From assembly GCA_964511155.1 (NCBI GenBank), contig CAZEEJ010000003.1:9899-73898 (forward strand): 64,000 nt of DNA. Direction: 5' to 3'. This DNA comes from JAAYDF01 sp964511155 (lineage in GTDB: Bacteria > Planctomycetota > Phycisphaerae > UBA1845 > PWPN01). The position numbers and the translations under genes were made by a program. Below the pieces are notes generated by a model. It searched no databases and had not been told where the DNA came from. It saw only the letters and a program-made list of their open reading frames with translations. Shown in pieces: positions 16,527 through 24,924 of this stretch (its first letter is position 1; the number at the start of each line of letters is the position of its first letter).

Positions 16527-17366
16527 TCAGGCCCGGCGGTACACGGTCGGTTCCAGGTAGGACAGCGGGTGCCCGAGTCCGTTGAGGCTTTCCGAATGGC
16601 CGATCATCAGGTGGCCTCCCGGGCACAACTGGCCGGCCAGCTTGTTGACCAGCGTCTCCTGCGTCGGCCGATCGAAGTAGATCATCACGTTGCGGCAGAA
16701 GATGATGTGAAAGCCCCGGCGGAAGGGGAACGTTGGCGTCATCAGGTTGAAGCGGGCGAAGGTGATCGTCTGGCGCAGCGCGGGGGCCAGTTGGAGAGCC
16801 GGGCGGCCGTCGTGGAGCACGCCGCAGAGGTAGCGGTTGCGCAGCTCGGACGGCACCGTGCCGACGCGGTGGGGCTCGTAGATCGCCAACCGTGCCCGAT
16901 GGAGCATTTGAGTGGAGATATCGGTCGCCAGGATTTTGAGATCGATGCCGGGATACCGTTGCAGCGTGTGCCCGGCGACCATGGCGATGGAGTGGGGTTC
17001 TTCGCCGCTGGAGCAGGCGGCGCTCCAGATGCGCAGGGTGGCCGGGCGCCCCTGGGCGGTTTCCTCGGCGAAGCGCACGATGAGGGTGCGCAGCAGGTTA
17101 AAGTGTCGCATCTCGCGAAAGAGGTGGGTGGTGTTGGTGGAGATGGCGTCGAGCAGTTCACAGAGCTTTTCGCCACTGGTATCCTGCTCGACCTGCTGGT
17201 AGTACTCACGGAATGACCGGCAGTTTCCGGTGCGGATCTTCTTGCCCAGGCGGGCGCGGACGAGTTGCTGCTTCTGGGGGCCGAGATTGATGCCGCTCTT
17301 GGCGTAGACGAGCTTGCGGATCAGCTCGTAGTCCTGTGGGGTCAGATCCCGTACGTCGGTGTCCAT
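16527..17366 (-). CDS. cheR: CheR chemotaxis protein-glutamate O-methyltransferase
   Basis: This 279-residue protein has the CheR N-terminal helical domain (YELIRKLVYAKSGINLGPQK), then the SAM-dependent methyltransferase fold with IWSAACSSGEEPHSIAM (glycine-rich loop), ILATDIS and FHIIFCRNVMIYFDRPTQ. It methylates chemoreceptor glutamates using S-adenosylmethionine. I chose ATG 17366, with GGAGG about 13 bases upstream. An ATG at 17396 overlaps the cheX stop as ATGA and would give ten more residues. cheB follows after 10 bases. Confidence 0.93.
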   Translation of the reverse strand: MDTDVRDLTPQDYELIRKLVYAKSGINLGPQKQQLVRARLGKKIRTGNCRSFREYYQQVEQDTSGEKLCELLDAISTNTTHLFREMRHFNLLRTLIVRFAEETAQGRPATLRIWSAACSSGEEPHSIAMVAGHTLQRYPGIDLKILATDISTQMLHRARLAIYEPHRVGTVPSELRNRYLCGVLHDGRPALQLAPALRQTITFARFNLMTPTFPFRRGFHIIFCRNVMIYFDRPTQETLVNKLAGQLCPGGHLMIGHSESLNGLGHPLSYLEPTVYRRA

Positions 17367-17392
17367 GGTTCGGCGGCTTCCTCCCGGGCCGG

Positions 17393-17866
17393 TCATCCGG
17401 CAGGTTCGAGGTTCTCGAGTGCCTGATGGCTGAGCTGGATGCGCGACCCGTGGATGGAGAGGCTGGCAACGCACGGGTCATCGGTGACATTCAGGGCGGG
17501 CGTTTCGGAGAGCTCCCGACACTGGGGAATGGACAGGTTGAACACCGGCCCGGCCCCGTACAACGTGGTGACCAGTTGGCCGCAGACGATGTTCATGAAC
17601 TCCTTGACGGCATCCTCGGCCTTTTGGGCGGCCTCCTCGTGGTCGGCGTCGATACCCAGCAGGTTGGCGGCGAGTTGCCGGGTGAAGTCGCGGGTGCAAC
17701 GGAAGCAGAGGCGCCCGCGGCAGGCGCCCTCGTAGCGGATGGTCGTTTCGAGCCAGACATCGCCTGGGGCGAGGTCGGCCTGGTCGTCGTCGGTGAACAT
17801 GAAGGCCAGGTTGGCCAGCACCTCAGAAAAGATTGCCGTCAGTGTCGCCGTTTTCGTCAGTGGCAT
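17393..17866 (-). CDS. cheX: CheX-like chemotaxis phosphatase
   Basis: This 157-residue protein has the CheC/CheX fold. The signature helix KAEDAVKEFMNIVCGQL carries Glu89 and Asn92, the pair that positions water to dephosphorylate CheY-P. A single such helix is present, as in CheX rather than CheC. It probably resets the adjacent CheY. The gene overlaps the end of cheY by 44 bases and the start of cheR, so the three are translationally tied. Confidence 0.8.
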   Translation of the reverse strand: MPLTKTATLTAIFSEVLANLAFMFTDDDQADLAPGDVWLETTIRYEGACRGRLCFRCTRDFTRQLAANLLGIDADHEEAAQKAEDAVKEFMNIVCGQLVTTLYGAGPVFNLSIPQCRELSETPALNVTDDPCVASLSIHGSRIQLSHQALENLEPAG

Positions 17867-18251
17867 CTTCTTTGACTCCCAACAGGGGCCTGAGCACGTC
17901 GCGGAGCTGCTCGGGGTGGAAAGGCTTGCGGACGTACCCGAACGCCCCGATGCTCTCCAGCTCCTCGATGCGCTGTTTGCTTCCCTCGGTGGACACGATC
18001 ACAATGGGGATGGCTTTGAGCCTGCGGTTATCCTGCATGCGCGTCAGGAGCTGCACGCCGTTCATGGTGGGCATGTTGATATCGACGAGCATGACCGCCA
18101 CGGGGTGCTCGTTGAGTTGGGCCAGCGCCTCGATGCCGTTGGCGGCCTCGAACACGCTGCCCACGTCCAGACCGGCCATGTTCAGGGTCTTCTTGACCAT
18201 CTGCCGGATGGTCGCTGAATCGTCCACAATCAGCACGTCCTGGGACATCAT
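17823..18251 (-). CDS. cheY: CheY-like single-domain response regulator
   Basis: This ~142-residue receiver has DD at residues 10-11, phospho-acceptor Asp57 (MLVDINMP), Thr in VIVSTEG and Lys109 (YVRKPF), so it is fully competent for phosphorylation by CheA. An acidic tail (GVKEDATDENGDTDGNLF) extends past the usual CheY end and overlaps cheX. Tandem ATGs at 18251 and 18248 are possible starts; AGGAG is 4 or 7 bases upstream. It is the probable output regulator of the operon. Confidence 0.92.
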   Translation of the reverse strand: MMSQDVLIVDDSATIRQMVKKTLNMAGLDVGSVFEAANGIEALAQLNEHPVAVMLVDINMPTMNGVQLLTRMQDNRRLKAIPIVIVSTEGSKQRIEELESIGAFGYVRKPFHPEQLRDVLRPLLGVKEDATDENGDTDGNLF

Positions 18252-18258
18252 CGTTCTC

Positions 18259-19140
18259 CTAGGCAGGGCACAGCTCCCGGCCGCCGGCCGCGCGATGCTC
18301 GCTGAAGATCTCCTCAACCCGCTGAACCTCGATCAGCACCTGGGCACCGATCAACTCGAGGTCGGACTCGCGAAGCCCGTGACGCTCCATGACCGCTTCA
18401 TCGGAACGGTAGGACAACCCATCCGTCCCCAACCCGATGCCGAGGAGCAAGCAAAGGCAGTCCGCCAGGTGCAGGGCATCGACGATCGCGTTGGGCGGAT
18501 CCAGGGCGTTCGGTTGGTGATGATGCCGGATGCCCAGCACGATGACTTCAGGGAGCTGCCATTTTTCGGCGACCTGACCGCCGATTTCGTCGTGGGCCAC
18601 GCCCAGTACCTGGCGTTCGGCCTCCGGAAAGCTCATGTGGCACGCGGCGACGCGGCTTGCGATCTCGCCGAACTCCGAGGTGACGTATTCGTTGAGGATG
18701 ACCTTGCCGACGTCGTGCAGCAGCCCGGCGGTGAAAAGCAGGCCGTGGTTCCCAAGCCCGATGCGTCCTCCGATGATCGACGAGGCGATGGCCACTCCGA
18801 CCGAGTGCTTCCAAAGGATGCCGGGCTCCATGCCGTAGCCCTGCTGCGGCTTACAGAGGAGGGTGTTGGTATGAACCGCCATGACCAACTGCAGCACCTT
18901 GACCGTACCCAGGCAGCGCATCGCGTCGTGCAGGGACTCGACCTCGCGCGTCCGTCCGAAGAAGGCGGAGTTCACAATGCGCAGCATCTGACCGGTCACC
19001 GCCTGATCGTAGCGGATGGCCTCGACGATCTGGTCCACGGTGCTCTGGGGGTCGTTGATGACCTGGATGAGCTTGAGGACGGTGCCCGGCAGGGGGCTGA
19101 GGCACCCGACCTGATTGAGAATGTGTTCCATGCGGGTCAC
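18259..19140 (-). CDS. HDOD domain protein
   Basis: This 293-residue protein has an HDOD domain through residues ~10-210: LSPLPGTVLKLIQVINDP, YDQAVTGQMLRIVNSAFFG, AGLLHDVGKVILNEY and LGIRHHHQP. HDOD is an HD-superfamily fold often lacking catalysis and used in signalling linked to motility and second messengers. Here HDVGK is kept. GTG 19140 overlaps the cheD stop as GTGA and has GGGGAGG 7 bases upstream; ATG 19131 is the alternative. Placement between cheD and cheY implies a role tied to the chemotaxis system, which is inference. Confidence 0.88.
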   Translation of the reverse strand: MTRMEHILNQVGCLSPLPGTVLKLIQVINDPQSTVDQIVEAIRYDQAVTGQMLRIVNSAFFGRTREVESLHDAMRCLGTVKVLQLVMAVHTNTLLCKPQQGYGMEPGILWKHSVGVAIASSIIGGRIGLGNHGLLFTAGLLHDVGKVILNEYVTSEFGEIASRVAACHMSFPEAERQVLGVAHDEIGGQVAEKWQLPEVIVLGIRHHHQPNALDPPNAIVDALHLADCLCLLLGIGLGTDGLSYRSDEAVMERHGLRESDLELIGAQVLIEVQRVEEIFSEHRAAGGRELCPA

Positions 19141-19613
19141 AGCTCGACCTCCCCGTCGCGTCTTTTGACGGTCACCCGGCCGGTGCCGACGGTGAGCCGG
19201 AGCGTTCGGCTGATGGATCCGCCCACATCCTCGGAATCGATCAGCACACCGTTCTTCCAGAAGATCTTGCGGAGCGCGATGTAGTTGCGTTTGCCGATGT
19301 TGAACGTGCCCCGGTCATCGAGCAGCGACGAGCCGCCCGCCACCTTGACGATCATCCGCTTCTTGACCGCTCCCAGTTCATAAGCGGCCCGGAACAGGGC
19401 GGGGATACCCGTGTCGGCGAACATGGCGGGGTTGGCCCTTCCTTTCTCGGGTGCGATGGTTGAGGAGGGCAGCATGTAATGCAGCATGCCGCCCACGCGT
19501 GCATCGGGATCCCAGATAGTGATCCCGATGCAACTCCCGAGCGAGTGGGTGACGAGTGCGGCCTGGGGCTCGTTCGTCACGGCCAGATCAGCAATGTCGA
19601 CAACCTGCACCAC
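19137..19613 (-). CDS. cheD: CheD chemoreceptor glutamine deamidase
   Basis: This 158-residue protein has the CheD catalytic Cys28 in SLGSCIGITIWD and His45 in GGMLHYMLP, plus KVAGGSSLLD and NIGKRNY. CheD deamidates receptor glutamines and, where CheC/CheX is present, exchanges with it. The start is GTG 19613 with GGGAGA 6 bases upstream. The stop overlaps the HDOD start. Confidence 0.93.
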   Translation of the reverse strand: MVQVVDIADLAVTNEPQAALVTHSLGSCIGITIWDPDARVGGMLHYMLPSSTIAPEKGRANPAMFADTGIPALFRAAYELGAVKKRMIVKVAGGSSLLDDRGTFNIGKRNYIALRKIFWKNGVLIDSEDVGGSISRTLRLTVGTGRVTVKRRDGEVEL

Positions 19614-19667
19614 AGCGGTCTCCCGCGACGGTGTACCCCGGCGCTCGCGTCCGACGGCATCAGCCGA

Positions 19668-20180
19668 TCAGGCCGCATCCAGTTCGTGCAACTCTACCAG
19701 TTCGTCGACGGTCAGGACCTTGTTGATGTCCAGCAGGATCTTGACCTCGTCCTTGACCTTGCCCATTCCCAGGATAAAGCTCGTGTCCACGGATCGCCCC
19801 AGGCTGGGGGGCGGTTCGATGGCGTTCTCGGGTATGTCGTTCACCTCGCTGACGGTGTCGACGATGATCCCCATGAGCATGCCGACGTCCACCACGATGA
19901 TGCACGTCTGCTCGTTGTAGGAGGTGCGCTGCAGCCCGAACTTGGCCCGGAGGTCAATGACGGGAATGACCTTTCCTCGCAGGTTGATGACGCCCTCGAC
20001 GAAGTCGGGCGTCTGCGGCACCTTGGTGATGTCGAGCAGGCCGTTGATCTCGCGGACCTTGAGGATCTCGACGCCGTATTCTTCGTTGTCCAACTGAAAG
20101 GTGAGATACTTGCCCCCGAGGGCGGGTGGCTGCCGGGTGTCCGCGGTGGTTGTCGGTGGGGCTTCCAGTACTGCGGTCAT
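19668..20180 (-). CDS. cheW: CheW chemotaxis coupling protein
   Basis: This ~170-residue protein is a single CheW domain: YLTFQLDNEEYGVEILKVRE, then VINLRGKVIPVIDLRAKFGL and VDTVSEVNDIPENAIE. It couples chemoreceptors to CheA in the membrane array. An in-frame ATG lies at 20186, but AAAGGAG is only 2 bases from it and 8 bases from ATG 20180, so the second is preferred. cheA ends 30 bases upstream. Confidence 0.94.
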   Translation of the reverse strand: MTAVLEAPPTTTADTRQPPALGGKYLTFQLDNEEYGVEILKVREINGLLDITKVPQTPDFVEGVINLRGKVIPVIDLRAKFGLQRTSYNEQTCIIVVDVGMLMGIIVDTVSEVNDIPENAIEPPPSLGRSVDTSFILGMGKVKDEVKILLDINKVLTVDELVELHELDAA

Positions 20181-20210
20181 GTTCATAGCTCCTTTGTTCT
20201 GATGTTGTCG

Positions 20211-22541
20211 TCAGGCGGCTGCCGCCTCCTGGGAATCCGGGTTCCGCTGATCCGGCACGGTCGAGTGCGTACGGTCGCCGGCCGCCCGGGTGTGGTGACA
20301 GGCTTCGTGATAGGTGGCCAGCCCCGGCGGATCGAGGATCAGGCCGACCCGGCCATCGCCGAGTATGGCCGCCCCCGCCACGCCTTTGAGTCGCTCGAAG
20401 CGGTCCCCCAGCGTCTTGATGACCACCTGCTGCTGGCCGAGCAGGTTCTCGACCACCAGACCCACCTGCCGGCCGTCGCAAGTCGTTATGACCACCATGC
20501 TCTGGCAGGGGTCCACGTGGGGCGTGAGGCCGAACAGTTCGCCCAGTTGAATGAGCGGAATCAACTGCCCGCGAGCCTGGATCATCTCGCCGCGCCGTTG
20601 GACGCTGAAGATCTGGTCCGGCAGCGGGCGAACGGCTTGCTCGATGGTGATCGTCGGAATGATAAATCGCTCGGCCGCGATGCTGACCACCATCCCGTCG
20701 ATGATGGCCAGGGTCAGCGGCAGGCGGATATGGAACGTCGTACCCTGGCCCTTGACCGACGTGATGTCCACCCGTCCGCGGAGTTGTTCGAGGTTGCGTC
20801 GGACGACGTCCATGCCCACGCCCCGGCCGGAGATATCCGTCACTTGGGCGGCGGTGGAGAAGCCCGGGGCGAAGATCAGTTGGTAGGCCTGCTGTTCGGT
20901 AGGTTCCTCGCCCGGCTGGACGAGGCCCTTCTCGATGGCCTTGGCGAGCAGCCGGTCGGGATCGAGCCCCATCCCGTCGTCGCTGATTTCGATGACGATG
21001 TTACTGCTCTGGTGGTAGGCCGCCAGGTGGACGTGCCCGTTGGGGTCCTTCCCGGCGGCGCGGCGGGCTTCGGGCGACTCGATCCCGTGGTCGACCGCGT
21101 TGCGAACCATGTGCACGAGCGGATCGCTGATTTGCTGGATCACGTTCTTGTCCAGCTCCGTGTCTTCACCGGCGATGGTCAACTCGACCTGCTTGTCGGC
21201 CTTGCGGGAGACGTCGCGTACCAGGCGGGCCATCTTCTGGAAGGTCGTGCCGATGGGGATCATGCGCATGGCCATGCCCGCCTCCTGCACGTTTCGGACA
21301 ATCTTGGTGACCTGGTCTACGACCCTGCTCAGCTTGGGATCCGTCATCACGGCGTGATTGGCGCCGACCAGGGTCTGGGCGATGACCAGTTCCCCGACCA
21401 TGTCCACGAGGGCGTCGAGCTTGGCGGTGTCGATCCGCAGCGAGGACTCGCCGACCGAGCTCGCGGTCCCCGCGGTGCCGGGCGTCGCCGCGGCAGTAGC
21501 CAAGGCCGCCGCCTGCGTCTGCTGGCGGATGGCCCGGCTGACCTGCCTGGGGGTGGCCACGCCCATGTCGATGAGGATTTCCCCCGTCTTGCGGTGCGGT
21601 TGCTCCTTCTGCATCTGCAGGGCATGGTCGACCACCACCTGCGGGATCGCGTTCTGGGCGACGAGATTCTCGCCGACGCGACCCGATTCGCTCGCTGGCG
21701 CATCGCAGCGGTCGGACAACGTGATGCGGCCATCCACCACCGCCCTGAGGTAGTCGATCATCTCCGACACCGGTGGTTGCGGAACGGTCTCCCCCTGCGG
21801 CTCCGCCAGATGTGCGCCGATCGAGCTGACCTGGGCCTTGAGAATGTCCACGACGTTGAATACCAGGTCAATCACCGCCGCGCTGATGACCCGCTGACCC
21901 TTGCGGCCCTGGTCCAGTAGCGTTTCGACCTGATGCGTCAGCGAGCCGATGTCCCGCAAGTTCAGGAAGCCGGCCATACCCTTGATGGTGTGGAACGGCC
22001 GGAACAGATCGTTGATCTTTTCCGGATCGCCGGGATAGCGCTCGACCTCCAGGACCGCGATCTCGACCGCTTCGATGTGTTCGCGGGCCTCTTCCACGAA
22101 CCCCTTGACGAACTCGGTTTCGTTCGGATTGAGCCGCAGGGGCTGCTGCTGGTACCCGGCGCAGGCGGGTTCGGGCGGTGCCACCGCTTCCGCGTCCTGG
22201 GGCGGTGCGGTGGTGCCTGGGAGCGTCTCGGCACTTGCCCTGACGACATCCTGCAACTGAGCGACGGATCCGACCAGCACCCTGAACTCGGCGACGGCGT
22301 CCTCGACCTCGCCGAGGATCAGCGACTCGAGCCGGCGCACGGTCGCGAGTGCCGCCTGGCTGACGGATGAGCAGGGCATCGGGCCCTCATCGCTTGCGCT
22401 GGCGGCCAGTTGTTCGCACCACCCGTGCATCTGGGCGAGCGTGCTCAGGTCGTCGTGTTCGATCCGGTTGGCCGCATCGAACAGCCTGGCAGCCAAATCC
22501 AGCGCGCTGGGCAACTCTGTGTGGTCAGCTTGCCTGGTCAT
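20211..22541 (-). CDS. cheA: CheA chemotaxis histidine kinase
   Basis: This ~776-residue kinase has an N-terminal helical region, then an Hpt domain with phospho-accepting His184 (FHTIKGMAGF). An inserted segment RKTGEILIDMGVATPRQVSR resembles MshEN-type repeats and stands where the P2 domain would be. The dimerization helix (LDALVDMVGELVIAQ), the ATPase boxes (HMVRNAVDHGIESPEARRAA, DDGMGLDPDRL, GRGVGMDVV) and a C-terminal CheW-like domain follow. The start is ATG 22541 with GAGG 8 bases upstream. It is the first gene of the operon and divergent from the GH172 gene; no receptor gene is nearby. Confidence 0.94.
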   Translation of the reverse strand: MTRQADHTELPSALDLAARLFDAANRIEHDDLSTLAQMHGWCEQLAASASDEGPMPCSSVSQAALATVRRLESLILGEVEDAVAEFRVLVGSVAQLQDVVRASAETLPGTTAPPQDAEAVAPPEPACAGYQQQPLRLNPNETEFVKGFVEEAREHIEAVEIAVLEVERYPGDPEKINDLFRPFHTIKGMAGFLNLRDIGSLTHQVETLLDQGRKGQRVISAAVIDLVFNVVDILKAQVSSIGAHLAEPQGETVPQPPVSEMIDYLRAVVDGRITLSDRCDAPASESGRVGENLVAQNAIPQVVVDHALQMQKEQPHRKTGEILIDMGVATPRQVSRAIRQQTQAAALATAAATPGTAGTASSVGESSLRIDTAKLDALVDMVGELVIAQTLVGANHAVMTDPKLSRVVDQVTKIVRNVQEAGMAMRMIPIGTTFQKMARLVRDVSRKADKQVELTIAGEDTELDKNVIQQISDPLVHMVRNAVDHGIESPEARRAAGKDPNGHVHLAAYHQSSNIVIEISDDGMGLDPDRLLAKAIEKGLVQPGEEPTEQQAYQLIFAPGFSTAAQVTDISGRGVGMDVVRRNLEQLRGRVDITSVKGQGTTFHIRLPLTLAIIDGMVVSIAAERFIIPTITIEQAVRPLPDQIFSVQRRGEMIQARGQLIPLIQLGELFGLTPHVDPCQSMVVITTCDGRQVGLVVENLLGQQQVVIKTLGDRFERLKGVAGAAILGDGRVGLILDPPGLATYHEACHHTRAAGDRTHSTVPDQRNPDSQEAAAA

Positions 22542-22892
22542 CGTGTGCCTCGAACCATCACCGCTGCGGGGCGTGGTACGTCCCGTGTCCGGATGAAAGC
22601 CCGCTTGTCGGTTTCGGTCTGTCGTCTTCGTCGTCCCACCCGCTCTATCGTCTGCCTGCTGGTGCGACTTTGCCTGAAACAGGCCCGGTTTGGTGTCAGA
22701 TGTGAACCACGCGGAAGTTGCGTTGCCCGCCGGGTCGCAGCGGAAGGGCAACCGCGTCCGAGAATCATCCGGCTACCGCCTGCGCCGCTTGCCTTTTCAC
22801 CCCGGAACGGCACAATAGCCGTTCGACCGGACCACGGGTCGGGAGCATCCTGCCCGGACCGGAAACCAGACTACAGAACAGGAGACGTTCCC

Positions 22893-24908
22893 ATGTGCGA
22901 TCGAGCGATCCCCCTCATGGCGGGCTTGGCCCTCTTGATGGGGCTTTTGACATCCGGTTGTGCGACGAGTTCCGCTGAAATCACGACGGGGGCGCTTCTG
23001 GAGCAGATGACGGATCTTCCCCGCCTGGCGGAACTGCCCGAACCGCCTTACACCACGCGGCAATTCTCGAGCTACGACCGCAAGAGCACCACGCCGGACG
23101 ACCATGAAGGCTGGTTCGCCAACGCGGACTACAACCAATACCTCCGCGTCGAGGAGCGGGACGGCCGCAAGGAAAACGTGATGATGGACGTGGCCGGCCC
23201 CGGGGCGATCGTGCGTATCTGGTCGGCCAACCCCAAAGGCACCCTGCGAATCTACCTGGACGGCAGCGAGACGCCGGTCCTGGTCGCGGACATGCCCGAG
23301 CTGCTCAGCGGCAAGGTGGCCGGCTTCCCCGAGCCCTTGGCCGGCACGCGCTCCCGCGGCTGGAACCTGTACTTCCCCATCCCCTACGCGAAACACTGCA
23401 AGGTCACCAGCGACGATCGAGGCTTCTACTACCTGGTGAACTACCGGACCTACCCGGCCGGCACACGCGTGCGCACCTTCAGCCAGGAGGACCTGACCAC
23501 GTACGCTCAGCAGGTGACCCTGGTCGCGGGGGCGTTCTCCGAGCCGGCCCAGGCGAGCCTGCCCGACGGGTCCCGGACCCGCGAGCACATCTATAAGGTG
23601 GCAGTCCCTGCCAGCGGGGAAACGCAACTGGCGGCCTTTGCGGGCGCCGACGGCAACGCCATCTGCCGGTTCGACCTCAATCTGACGGCGGCGGACGTTC
23701 CCGCGGCGGCCCGGGCCCTCATCCTGGTCATGACCTTCGACGGCCAACAGACCGTCGAGTGCCCGATCGGCGACTTCTTCGGCACCGCGCCCGGTTTGAA
23801 CCCCTACGAGGGCCTGTCGCTCGGCGTCGGCAAGGCCAAGGACCGCCTGCCGCTCTATTGCCGCTGGTTCATGCCCTACGCCCGCGCGGCCACCATCCGC
23901 CTCAAGAACCTCGGTTCGCAACCCGCCCACGTCGGGGCCGTCGTCAACACCGCCCCGTACCGCTGGACGCGGCGCAGCCTGCTGTTCCATGCCGGCTGGC
24001 GCATCCAGCAGGGCCTGCCCACCCGACCCTTTACCGACTGGACCCACCTCGAGTGCCAGGGACACGGCCGGTTTGTCGGCGGAGCCCTGCACGTCGTCAA
24101 CCCGGTGCGCCACTGGTGGGGCGAGGGCGACGAGAAGATCTACGTGGACGGCGAGACGTTCCCCAGCCACTTCGGTACCGGCTCGGAGGACTACTACGGC
24201 TATGCCTGGTGCAGTCCCGAGCTGTTCACCCACGCTTACCATAACCAGCCGCGATGCGACGGCCCGGGCAATTACGGGCACACCTCCGTCAACCGCTTCC
24301 ACATCATCGACGACATCCCCTTCACCCGCTCGTTCAAATTCGACATGGAGAACTGGCACTCGCAGCAGGCGACCACGACCACCCGGGCGGCGGTCAGCTA
24401 CTGGTACGCCCGGCCCGGCGGGTCCGGCAGCTTCAAGCCGATCACGGCCGCGGACGTCGTGCTGCCCGTCGTGCCCGAGTACGTCGTCCCGCGGGTGAAG
24501 GGGGCCATCGAGGGCGAGAAGATGAAGGTCGTCGCCCGCACCGGCGACATCCAGTCGCAGGATCTCGGAGACACATGCAGCGGTGCCGAGCACCTGTGGT
24601 GGACGAAAGGCCGGCCCGGCGAGAGGCTGGTCCTGGGCTTCGAAGTCCCCGAGGCGGGCACGCGCAACGTGATCGCCCGGTTCGTCAAGGCCCGCGACTA
24701 CGGCATCGTTCAGGTCTTCATCAATGACCAGAAGGCCGGCGAGCCCATCGACCTCTTCAACGAACACGTCGTCAACTCCGGCGAGATCGACCTCGGGAGC
24801 TTCGAGCTCAAGAAAGGCGAGAACCGGATCACGCTGGAAATCGTCGGGGCCAACGACAAGGCGGACAAAGCGTACATGTGCGGGTTGGACTACCTGCGAC
24901 TCAAGTAA
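22893..24908 (+). CDS. GH172 (DUF2961) lipoprotein with C-terminal accessory domain
   Basis: This 671-residue lipoprotein (lipobox LLTSGC) starts at ATG 22893 with GGAG 8 bases upstream. The DUF2961 / GH172 double-jelly-roll core contains GPGAIVRIWSANPKG, CPIGDFFGTAPG and the active-site stretch WGEGDEKIYVDGETFPSHFG followed by TGSEDYYGYAW. GH172 enzymes include alpha-D-fructofuranosidases and alpha-D-arabinofuranosidases. About 150 extra residues at the end form a second beta domain, probably carbohydrate binding. The NamZ-like gene follows after 16 bases, so the two are likely co-transcribed. The 351 bases upstream, shared with cheA, show no clear promoter. Confidence 0.88.
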   Translation: MCDRAIPLMAGLALLMGLLTSGCATSSAEITTGALLEQMTDLPRLAELPEPPYTTRQFSSYDRKSTTPDDHEGWFANADYNQYLRVEERDGRKENVMMDVAGPGAIVRIWSANPKGTLRIYLDGSETPVLVADMPELLSGKVAGFPEPLAGTRSRGWNLYFPIPYAKHCKVTSDDRGFYYLVNYRTYPAGTRVRTFSQEDLTTYAQQVTLVAGAFSEPAQASLPDGSRTREHIYKVAVPASGETQLAAFAGADGNAICRFDLNLTAADVPAAARALILVMTFDGQQTVECPIGDFFGTAPGLNPYEGLSLGVGKAKDRLPLYCRWFMPYARAATIRLKNLGSQPAHVGAVVNTAPYRWTRRSLLFHAGWRIQQGLPTRPFTDWTHLECQGHGRFVGGALHVVNPVRHWWGEGDEKIYVDGETFPSHFGTGSEDYYGYAWCSPELFTHAYHNQPRCDGPGNYGHTSVNRFHIIDDIPFTRSFKFDMENWHSQQATTTTRAAVSYWYARPGGSGSFKPITAADVVLPVVPEYVVPRVKGAIEGEKMKVVARTGDIQSQDLGDTCSGAEHLWWTKGRPGERLVLGFEVPEAGTRNVIARFVKARDYGIVQVFINDQKAGEPIDLFNEHVVNSGEIDLGSFELKKGENRITLEIVGANDKADKAYMCGLDYLRLK

Positions 24909-24924
24909 GGCGATATGGAGAAAC

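Noticed and set aside
19479..21920. 813-codon open frame opposite cheA, cheW and cheD
   Set aside because: It is the antisense shadow of three certain chemotaxis genes; composition is Arg/His/Asp/Val-rich without any family motif.
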